NCBI RefSeq assembly: GCF_032854445.1
Contig: NC_088304.1
Location: 4,092,001-4,156,000, forward strand
Length of the DNA stretch: 64,000 nucleotides
Source: Liolophura sinensis
Lineage: Eukaryota; Mollusca; Polyplacophora; Chitonida; Chitonidae
Direction of reading: 5' to 3'
Each line of letters starts with the position of its first letter. Positions within the stretch are counted from its first letter, which is position 1. The position numbers were made by a program, and so were the translations under genes. Of the stretch, positions 37,701 to 46,615 are shown piece after piece. The notes under the pieces are model-generated. The model was not told the DNA's origin and made no database searches. It saw only the letters and a program-made list of their open reading frames with translations.

Positions 37701-40428
37701 TTTTTGATTATATGGATGGCAAAATGACTGGCATTGTTGGACACGTGAAATATTACATGTAACATGAGCTGAAAACTGAACATACAGTATTCTTAGTTGT
37801 TCTACTGATTCACAACACTTTGCTTTTCAGCTCTTTCAGTTGATTTCTGATGTTAATATTGATGCACTACTCATCACACCACACACGTACCACAAAGGTG
37901 CTCTGTACTGTGCAAACATCACACCATGCATACCACAGAGATCATCTGTACTGTGCAAACATCATACCAAAAGTACCACAGAGGTGCTCTGTACTGTGCA
38001 AACATCACACCACTCTTACCACAAAGGTGCTCTGTACTGCGCAAACATCCCACTACACGTATCACAAAGGGGCTCTGTACTGCTCAAACATCACACCACA
38101 CATATCACAAAGGTGCTCTATACTGCGCAAACATCCCACTACACGTATCACAAAGGTGCTCTGTTCTGCGCAAACATCACACCACATGTACTGCGGAGGT
38201 GCTCAGTACAGAGCAAACATCACACTACTAGTACAGCTAAGGTACTATGTACTGCACAAACATCACACTACTAGTACAGCTAAGGTACTCTCTACTGCAC
38301 AAACATCACACTATAAGTACCACTAAGGTACTCTGTACTGCACAAACATCACACTATAAGTACCACTAATGTCCTCTACTACATAAACATCACAAGTACC
38401 ACTAATGTCCACAGTACTGCACAAATATCACACCATAAGTACCACTAATGTTCTCTGTACAGCACAAATATCACACTGTAAGTACCACTAATGTCCTCTG
38501 TACAGCACAAATATCACACCGCGAGTACCACTAATGTCCTCTGTACTGCACAAATATCACACCACAAGTACCACTAATGTCCTCTGTACTGCACAAATAT
38601 CACACCACATGCACCACTAATGTCCTCTGTACTGCACAAACATCACACTATAAGTAGTGCTAAGGTCTGCTGTACTGCACAGCAGTCTCATATGATGAAT
38701 GCTTAGCCACAAGGTGTTATGGTGATTTTTCTTGTATATTCATATCTGAGACTGCTCAGACATTAGGTTTAGCTAAATTGACCCAAACCAATTGTCAGAG
38801 CCCTTTACATTTAAAAATTTGATGCTGTTATCTGCTTATGTCAAATATGCTGAGGCTGTCAATACAGCCCTTCATTTTGAGCATCAGCAAGAAATCTCAC
38901 ACCAACACAGGAAAGGACATGTAGGAAATCACAATTGTGCTTGTAATAAATCGAGAGGGGGAAAAGTAAGGAACATAAGTGCCTGCAAACTTTTAAAAAG
39001 CTGAGGAGACGTATTTGTTGGGTAATTTTTGTCTCTTAATGCCTTGATAAACTGCCATGGCAACTGTATCACCTTCTTTAAATGGAGCTCCCTCCAACGT
39101 TGGTTTTGGACAAGATTTGCCCAAACCTAATGTCAGAACAATCTTGTGCCTAATATTTTAATCGCAAATTTCTCAAAATATAATAAATGATTTTTTAGGA
39201 GGATTAAGATGGGAATCCGAAAGGTGTCATTTTTTTGGTGGCATGAGCAGGGCTCAAAGTTTATATCTTCATCATGTTTAAGCAGAATATATATGGATTG
39301 TCCACATCTAGTGCTACAAAACATATGTGGGAAGGTCTGTCAGCTAACTGTGGAGGGTCATTTTCTTCTACTATCATGCTGACCACCATCACATAAGTCA
39401 AGTATTGTTGGCTATGATGTAATTCATTTTTTTTAATTCAAAAAAAAAGGTGTGGGGAAGGGGGGGGGTGTGAATGTGAGCTTTTTACAGGAATCCAACC
39501 CCACTCTCATAGTCAGAACAAGTATTGGATTCCTAGATACCCATTGAAATAAAGCCCGCCTGAAAACTAAAGGGAAGAAAGAAAAACCCATTTCATTACC
39601 TGCACATATACTGCGCTGACTCAGATCCACAATGTCCATATACTGATGGAGAATACCATTCCTATTCAGGACATACTTCGCAAAAGTTTGAACAAAGTAT
39701 AAGTAACCTGTTCTTAAAATGAAGTCGATTAAAAGCCAGAAAAAGGCGTAAAGCTGAATATACCAGGGTGCACGCCTAAACACTGACCAAATGAATCTCC
39801 CAGTAAAGAAATCAATCAGATAGTGCTTAATGGGAGGTGGTGATGAGGAATTAGCCTGACTTTTCTCCAGGGATTCTTTGTCCATAGATGATGTATCAGG
39901 ATTGAACTCTGCTTCCTCCACTTCACTGCCTTCGGTTTCAGAACCGACTTCGTCTTCATTGGGTACTTCTTTGAGTTGAATATCGTTTGATTCCCCGGTT
40001 ATCTTAATATCTGTCACTTTTTCCACCTTTACATCTTTTGAGCTGACCTCCGCTTCTAAGGGTTTCTTCTGTCGTTTATTTTTCCTAGTGACCAGTTTGC
40101 ACTTGACAACCTCTTGTGGTCGGTATTTTTCCCGATGAGGTATTTTGACAGTATACAGTGCAGAAATCCCGTCTAATAGCTTGAGGCCATCCGCCTTGGC
40201 GTACTCCTTTGGCGATCTAAAATCCAAGACGCTCCGAATTCCAAGTCGCTGTAGCTCGCAAACTTCCGTGTCAGTCAAAAAATCAGGTCGGGAAGACCGA
40301 TAAAGTAAGCCCCGTGGCAACTTCTCGTCGTCATTGTAATTTTTCACACATATTTCACGAAAATTCGGCAGATTTTCCATTATTTTGCTTCGACGTTGTT
40401 CGTCCGTCTCTTCTACCGCATGCATCAT
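34774..40428 (-). CDS. Tyrosine-protein phosphatase, Y_phosphatase3-like (GKDRTG type), with hydrophobic insertion, complete
   Basis: Four exons, phases continuous: 40428-39600, 37624-37476, 36455-36331, 34867-34774 (stop TAA), 398 residues. The open frame runs upstream of 40428, but the first ATG is the ATGATG at 40428. The N-terminal half shows the family layout: LPNFREI at 20-26, LLYRSSRPDFLT at 41-52, then LGIRSVLDFRSPKEY. The active-site loop is NCAHGKDRTG (Cys293, Arg299), a CX5R signature of the lipid/tyrosine phosphatase group that includes bacterial MptpB-like enzymes. Between the halves lie a Lys-rich then acidic, Ser-rich low-complexity stretch (about residues 115-200) and a strongly hydrophobic aromatic segment (about 213-248) that could be a membrane hairpin or an amphipathic lid. 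The residue before the catalytic Cys is Asn rather than the usual His. Substrate unknown; lipid phosphate is as likely as phosphotyrosine. Confidence 0.85.
35479..35705 (+). mobile_element. MITE-like element in phosphatase intron 3
   Basis: Same element: TTCCTCGACCTTTTCACATA at the left, GCGAAAAGGTTAAAGAATAA at the right. A more decayed copy lies at about 28970-29130. Confidence 0.65.
35736..36225. repeat. 57-bp minisatellite, eight to nine copies, in phosphatase intron 3
   Basis: The unit begins ACATTTGTGAGGGTGAACTG and ends ATTCAATCAGTA. Copies are almost identical, and because 57 is a multiple of three the plus strand stays open for 180 codons with a 19-residue repeat; this is inside an intron on the opposite strand and is not a gene. 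Confidence 0.95.
37170..37302 (-). mobile_element. SINE family A, phosphatase intron 2 side of exon 37624-37476
   Basis: TTTATTTATCTGATTGGTGT to AACCCACAACCATCCGCAGG; 3' half only. Confidence 0.8.
37875..38680. repeat. 43-bp minisatellite, about 18 copies, in phosphatase intron 1
   Basis: The unit is close to TACCACAAAGGTGCTCTGTA followed by CTGTGCAAACATCACACCA. Left copies (AAAGGTGCTC) and right copies (CTAATGTCCTC) form two subfamilies, so the array grew in at least two steps. Confidence 0.92.
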
Positions 40429-40771
40429 TTCCGCTCTTGAACATAAGCACGCCACCTGGTGTCGTAAAAGTGAACGACTACCTGTCACCGCGCGATGCGC
40501 GCAATTCTAATAACAACGAGAGGGAAATTTATTGTCATCATTTATCTAAGGTAAATCTCGACAGAAACACAATAGTATAGAAACTTATAAATCAACAAAT
40601 ATCGCAATATTGCTCATTGTATAGATGCGCTGCGTGGATTGCATAGCATAAAAAGGGAAACACCCGACTTAGAGATCTTCCTCTGCCAGTTAACCCCCCT
40701 CTCCAAACAAGTGGTACAGCTCGAAAGTCACATGACACTGGCACCGAGCAATACGCGATGACAGCAGGAGA
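40429..40771. promoter_or_regulatory. Divergent promoter between the phosphatase and the 40772 exon
   Basis: The 343 bp between two opposed start codons include several CpG-bearing stretches and a palindromic E-box GTCACATGAC at 40727-40736, a form bound by MITF/TFE/USF factors. No TATA box at an obvious position. Its status as a promoter rests on the complete phosphatase gene on the left and the less certain exon on the right. Confidence 0.5.
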
Positions 40772-40918
40772 ATGCGGCGCGCGATTCATACATTCAGAAA
40801 CATGGAAGATTGCGAAGATTTGGAGTCGGTGGGTTCAGTTGAAGACGACATTTATCCAGGAAGGGACAGGTCTTCATCCAGAATCATCAAATACAGTAAC
40901 TACGTTGATAGACCTAAG
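40772..40918 (+). CDS. First coding exon of an unidentified gene divergent from the phosphatase
   Basis: An ATG at 40802 opens 39 codons ending exactly at a GTAAGA donor (40919); an in-frame ATG at 40772 would add ten Arg-rich residues. The peptide begins MEDCEDLESVGSVEDD, is acidic, then basic and Ser-rich (GRDRSSSRIIKY). The arrangement mirrors the ANKFY1/NFATC2IP promoter: the divergent phosphatase ATG is 343 bp away from 40772, with CpG-containing sequence between. I do not recognise the protein and found no convincing second exon to 64000, so the first intron may be very long or the next exons are short. It could also be a non-coding first exon with a chance ORF. Confidence 0.45.
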
Positions 40919-41595
40919 GTAAGAACTTAGCAGCTGATTCCCCCACTCCCCCTAATTTTGAGAGTTAGACATAGTGACCTGCATGTCGGTGAACTCTCCA
41001 TTCATCGACTGTAGACCCCCTTTACATGTATCGTCAACGCTCACAAGAGTTTTATTGATTTGTAACAGCTAGAAATAACATTTCCAGAAATAAACCAAAT
41101 CAGCGTGTCAGCCGCCTAAGTTACACTAGTGACATATATCACCAGCGGCTTTATAATTCCCTCCCTGTTCAGAATTTTCTGTGTTGATAACACTGGCAGC
41201 CGTACAGACTTGTATGATGCTTTGTTAGCCAGTGACCAGTGAGCCCTTTCTTACTTGATCATTCTGAAAAGTTTACTCCCGCCATAATACTGGCAGTAGT
41301 CATATAACTGAAATAACGTTGAGTGCGGCGTAAAACAAATAAATAAATAACTCGAATTTCACATCGTTGTATGCATAGTACTGGAAAGTTTGACATGGTA
41401 AACTGTGTTTCTCGATTTTCTCCTTTCTCTGTTAATATTCCAATTTGGTATTCCTGCAGTCTTGTGGGTTTAAGCAGATTTGGACGCTCTTGCAAACTAA
41501 TGCTGGTAAAGGCGTACATGGTTTGACGATATAGATGCTAGACAGAATGTATGTCTTAGATCGTTAGGTTTGTCAGCTCATTGGCACTGGTCTGT

Positions 41596-41786
41596 GGCGT
41601 GGCAGTTTACTTGCCTTCGGTAAGTCGTCTCAGTGAAGCAGCACTAAACAATACAGCGGTGGAAATCCGTCCTGCAACAAAGAGGCACATTACACGTACA
41701 TACACCCTAAGGATTCCTTCGTCGTCATATGACTGAAAAATTGTTGAGTATGATGTTAAACCCCAAGCACACACTCACTCACTCAA
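41596..41786 (+). mobile_element. SINE family B, 5'-truncated
   Basis: Body and tail only (TTACTTGCCTTCGGTAAGTC to the (ACTC)n end), consistent with incomplete reverse transcription. Confidence 0.85.
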
Positions 41787-42514
41787 ACGGCAGCCCTTTG
41801 GTGGTCTGAAGAGAAAATCAACTGATCATGAACTGATTGACAGTGCTCAAGATGTTTTTTTTTTTCATGTTTGACACTATTGTACTCCATAAAATTTGAC
41901 CAGGGACATTTACTGGGAGTCTTAACACCTATTCGTGTGTTTTGGGTGTATTGCAAGTTACCAGTAACTGGACCACTTGAAATAAAGTCTGAAATGCTGT
42001 GTTTGAAACTCGCCCTTGTGTTGAAAATACAAACGATTGTAAAAGAAAGAAAAGTGTTATTGTTTAGCTTTATCAAGTATCTGGTTGACTAGACTGACTT
42101 TTTACACATGTTACAAGGCCTGTTTCATGGCATTTTTCAACTTGTCATAAGGGTTTGATACTCAGGGGTTTGGGATCCCAAATAAGGAATTTTGCATTTA
42201 TTTTTGTACTTTGCCTATAATGAGACAAAATTATGATTTCATGTTAAAAAGGTTTCCAAAACTTTTGAGCTATATCAGGCCCTGCGTTACTCTGTTTTCA
42301 TGGTAGAAAGAAATTGATAGGGTGTCACTGGGCTCGCTAGTACTTAAGAGAAAAAAAAATTTACCTACCTACGTACCCATTTTTTCAGGGCCTCGTTACG
42401 GGAAACACATTTTTTTTTGTGGATGGCCTAAACTGTTACAGTTCAAGTAGTGGAAGAATTGTCTTGCCAGTATGTCCAATTTCCGAGAAAACTTTTTATC
42501 ACTTGGACATGCAT

Positions 42515-42646
42515 CGCCAAAGTCCACAACTTTTATCTGCCATGGGGTACTGCTTTGACTATAATACGGAAAATAACTTTCGCCAAAGTCCACAACTTTT
42601 ATCTGCCATAGGCTACTGCTTTGACTATAGTATGGAAAATAACTTT
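42515..42646. repeat. 66-bp tandem duplication
   Basis: 42515-42580 and 42581-42646 both begin CGCCAAAGTCCACAACTTTT and differ at about four positions. Confidence 0.9.
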
Positions 42647-42895
42647 GACGTTAGAGAGCTGGAGTAAAGTCAGCTTGTGGTCGATAATGGAGTCGTGCTG
42701 AAGTTGTATCAAGACGAAGTTTCACTAACCTTTTACTGGGTTGAAAAAAAATATTAAATGCCGTTTTAAGATACCTTGAATGGTAGTCTTTCAGTGGACA
42801 TAAACAGTAGTCAGGTGCTGTCTTTAAATATGTGCTCACTTTAATTGTATATGCACACCATAATGGTGGGAAGAGGTCTTCAACAAGAAGGGGCA

Positions 42896-43163
42896 GGGGC
42901 CTCCGTGGCTCATTTGCTTAGGGTGCCAGCGCAACGTAATGACCCAGAAGGTGCTAAACATTGTGACTACTGTGAGTTCAAGTGCAGCTCATGCTAGCTT
43001 CCTCTCCAGCTGTACGTGGGAAGGTCAGCAACAACCTGCGGATGGTCGTGGATTTCCCCTGGGCTGTGCCTGGTCTCCTCCAACCATATTGCTGACCGTT
43101 GTGGTATGAGAGAAATATTCTTGGGTACGGTGTACAACACCAATTAAATAAATAAATATAATG
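42896..43163 (+). mobile_element. tRNA-derived SINE (family A), nearly full length
   Basis: The head GGCCTCCGTGGCTCATTTGC keeps an A-box-like TGGCTCANTTGC, GAGTTCAAGTGCAGCTC forms a B-box-like region, then the body (TGTACGTGGGAAGG, ATGGTCGTGGATTTCCCCTG) and the (AAAT)n tail. This is the best reference copy of the family in the window. Confidence 0.85.
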
Positions 43164-43219
43164 CCAGGGCTGAGTGATCATTAAAAACATGTTCGTAGGA
43201 GGGTATAATTCTGACTGAT

Positions 43220-43436
43220 CGTGGTTAGGGTGCTAGCACAGAACAGAGACCCAGGAGCCTCACATCAGTGTCGTCACTGTGATCGTCCTGGCTTTGCCTC
43301 CAGTCATACTGGCAACCTTCAGATAGTTGTTGGCATCCCAAGTTCTGCTCCTTCCACTATAATGCTCAGCTGGCCGCCTTTGTGTAAGTGAAATATTTTT
43401 GACTGCAACATCAACACCTGTGAAATAAATAAATTA
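43220..43436 (+). mobile_element. SINE family A, diverged
   Basis: GGTTAGGGTGCTAGCACAGA, CAGGAGCCTC and an AAATAAATAAATT tail; follows the copy at 42896 almost directly. Confidence 0.65.
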
Positions 43437-43470
43437 AACAAAGTATAAGCCTAGTTATGTACATACTCAT

Positions 43471-43870
43471 GACTTTTAACCTAATAAAGCATTAGTTCAG
43501 GCGATTTTAGCAAAAGAAAAATTTAAATGGAAATATTGATGAGTTATTGATGATTGCATAATTGAAAGTATTCCATTGCAAAAATTCATGTGCAAATGTT
43601 CAAAATCTAATAAATAAAGAAATAAAAATTGAACAGCTCGCTGTTATGAGACCATTGGATCAAAAGTTGTATTCGTAATGAACGTCCTTTAATCAGCTAA
43701 GGCTGAATCTGAGTATTCCCCAGTCACATTTAAACTTTGGGAGTGGCTTACTGAATCAGTTTTCTCTGAAGACTTTTAACCTAATAAAGCATTAGTTAAG
43801 GCGATTTTTGCAAAAGAAAAATTTAAATGGAAATATTGATGAGTTATTGATGATTGCATAATTGAAAGTA
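43471..43870. repeat. 100-bp duplication at exact 300-bp spacing
   Basis: 43471-43570 and 43771-43870 both begin GACTTTTAACCTAATAAAGC and differ at two positions; the 200 bp between do not repeat. Confidence 0.92.
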
Positions 43871-44126
43871 AAACGAATGAAGTTGAAAAAAAAATTGAAG
43901 TCATTAAACATTAAGAGAGGAAGAAACACGTGATGTCAGACTTATTATTGCGCTGTTAACATGGTGCACTGGTATAAAAATATAACTTATTTATGTTTGA
44001 AAACATCTAATGGAGTCTGCTTTATACGGTGTGTCCATCTGTCACTTTGGCAGGTACACACAAGGTTTGGTTTCAGCCCCGTCCATGGCGATGGAAATTG
44101 TGGATCCCCCTATTCTGTTTACATGT

Positions 44127-44375
44127 ATTTATTTATTTATTTATTTGACTGGTGTTTTACGCTGTAATCAAGAATATTTCACTTATACAATGGCGGCCAG
44201 AATTATGGTGGTTGGAATTAAGGCAGAGAGAAACCCACAACCATCCGCAGGTTGCTGCGGACCTTTCCACATATGAAGGAAGCCAGCATGTGCTGGACTT
44301 AAGCTCTTAGCGACTGCATAGGCGGAAGGCTCCTGAGTCATTGCACCGCACTGGCATGCTAGCCTCAGAGACTCC
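44127..44375 (-). mobile_element. SINE family A
   Basis: TATTTATTTATTTATTTGAC tail, TTTACGCTGTAATCAAGAAT, to GCACCGCACTGGCATGCTAG; nearly full length. Confidence 0.82.
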
Positions 44376-45607
44376 CTCCCCAATTCTAAGTGTTTGTCTC
44401 GGGCCATTGTGACAGTGAACAAATGATGGTGATTGTGTGGCCACTTTTACAGTCTAGTGCTCTTTGAAGACTACTTGTCTAGCACAAATATGGTGTGAAC
44501 ATCAGAATATTGCTCAAATATGAGGGGAAATTCTGGTAAATTAAATCAGCTTTTCTTTTTGATCATAGATAATGCTCTAAGGTTAATATTGTCTGCTTCA
44601 TTAAGCCATGGCCTGCCGACATCTTTCACTCTACTGTTCAATGATCCATCAGTGATCAAAATGGATAAAAAAAATGGTCTGGTGACGTCAAGATATTGAT
44701 CGCATTAATGTGATTAAGTCACAGGATTATGTCCCTGATCAGCAAGTTCACGCGGTAAAAGGCTAAATGTGAGGCACCATCGATTACACAGAGCCTGGCT
44801 TAATTCCACTAAGTAGCTGGTTAAAGGTTGGAAAGGTGTTACTGACTTGCTTCAGTCTGTGTGGCTCCCCAGATCAATTGACCATTAAACCAATATAGTA
44901 GTCAGTAAAGTCATAGCTTTGTCTTTATTAGCCAGACAGGCTTAACGAGAATCATTGCACCTGTTAACGAGCTGTTATCAGGATATACTGTACATACTGC
45001 AGCCAGGTAAGACATCCTCCAGTGATGTTTGATTGAAAGGTTTTGTGGTAGTGGATATCAGAGAAAAAATATGGCATGAATTTGAATTCCTTTAGACGTA
45101 CAAAAGTGTAATGTGCATGTTCATGTAATGTGTAGCTTGAACAGACCTGTAGACATGCATGTATTTTCATTCAGCTGTATTAACATACATGCAAACCAGA
45201 TGAGGATAAATGCATATTTATGCAACACCAATTTTTCTTTGTGTTTTACAAATAAGACTAAAAAAGGCCAAAAAGTATGCTAGAAATAAAACTGAAAATC
45301 CGCCTTTTTAGGCCAAACAAAAAATATGTTGTGTTTCCAGTAACCGGGGTTAAAAAAATTTAGGGAAGGTAGGTAGGGATTTTTTTTTTTTGTGGAATTT
45401 TTTTTTACATCTGAACCGAAGGCATTCAGACAAATAGAAATTGTTAAATCTCTGTTTTTACTGCTGGCTGTAGCTGCTCCTGTAATGCAGATCTATTACA
45501 ATATCCTAAATACTTAATACATCCCCATATGTGCCTTTCTGGGAGAATTGGGGTGTGATCGTCTAACTTGTTGTTTTATACCGTAGTCAAGAGTATTTCA
45601 CTTTAAT

Positions 45608-45935
45608 ACAGTGAGTGAGTGCTTGGGGTTTAACGTCGTACTCAACAATTTTTCAGTCATATGACGACAAAGGAATCCGTAGGGTGTATGTGATGCGCCT
45701 CCTTGTTGTAGGTCGGCTTTCCAACGCTCTTTTGAGTACTGCTACTTCACTGAGATGACTTACTGAAGGCAAGTAAGCCGTCCCACCTAAGCCATTATAC
45801 TGATACGGGTCAAACAGTCATTGCACTACCCCCTTCATGCTGAATGTTAAGCGAGGAAGTTACAACTCCCTCTTTTAAGGTCTTAGGTGTGACTCAACCC
45901 AGGATTTATCCTGGACTACTGCTATCCTGCCCAGT
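45608..45935 (-). mobile_element. SINE family B, adjoining a family A 3' end
   Basis: Reads as the reverse complement from GTGAGTGAGTGCTTGG to the head. It directly follows a family A 3' end fragment (about 45568-45605, TTTTATACCGTAGTCAAGAG), so one element probably inserted into or beside the other. Confidence 0.8.
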
Positions 45936-46083
45936 CACTTTATTACAAACCATTGATCATTGCCAAGCCTCTAACAACTCCCCCATTTGGAAAATACAGT
46001 GGTGAAGGGCAGGTCTCCAAAGAATAAAGCCTCTTTTATACAGTTCTAATAGCCTCATTGTCCACCCGCCACCAAGACCCCTT

Positions 46084-46237
46084 GAATTTATTTATTTATT
46101 TATTTGATTGGTGTTTTATGCCGTACTCAAGAATATTTCACTTATTCGATGGCTGCCAGCATGATGGTGGGAGGAAACCGGGCAGAGTGATGGGGAAACC
46201 CACGACCATCCGCAGGTTGCTGATAGACCCTTGAAAT
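46084..46237 (-). mobile_element. SINE family A, 3' half
   Basis: TTATTTATTTATTTGATTGG to CGACCATCCGCAGGTTGCTG, beside the 36-bp triplicate at 46302. Confidence 0.85.
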
Positions 46238-46301
46238 TAACTACTCATCTACCTGCAGCGGAATGAGGAAATTCCCGGCATTCCTTTGTAAATCTAACCC
46301 A

Positions 46302-46412
46302 GATCCCCAGGTTAGCAATCTTTGGTGATACCCACTAGATCCCCAGGTTAGCAATCTTTGGTGATACCCACTAGATCCCCAGGTTAGCAATCTTTGGTGA
46401 TACCCACTAGAT
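46302..46412. repeat. 36-bp tandem repeat, three copies
   Basis: The unit is AGATCCCCAGGTTAGCAATC plus TTTGGTGATACCCACT, just downstream (on the minus strand) of the decayed DDE-family gene. Confidence 0.92.
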
Positions 46413-46615
46413 CACTGCCTCCAAACTGAGAATTCAGAGGAAACAAAATCCTTTACATCATTTATACATTTTATTTGGCATACATGTTAATGCCCAGTAT
46501 TTACCAAGACATTAACTTCGGTAAAATCATGTCACACGTGCTTGCCATAGGGCCTTAAACAAGAAACCTCATGTTCCAGAGCAGAACATGCAGCACACAC
46601 TGGTAAAACTGTCTT

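Larger units (their letters stand above)
40919..46301. other. SINE-rich stretch, possibly first intron of the 40772 gene
   Basis: Apart from the SINE copies, the 66-bp and 100-bp duplications and homopolymer runs (42340-42420, 45350-45410), I see no exon. Confidence 0.55.

Noticed and set aside
37840-38326. Three overlapping ORFs of 101-158 codons
   Set aside because: Frame rotation through the 43-bp array in phosphatase intron 1.
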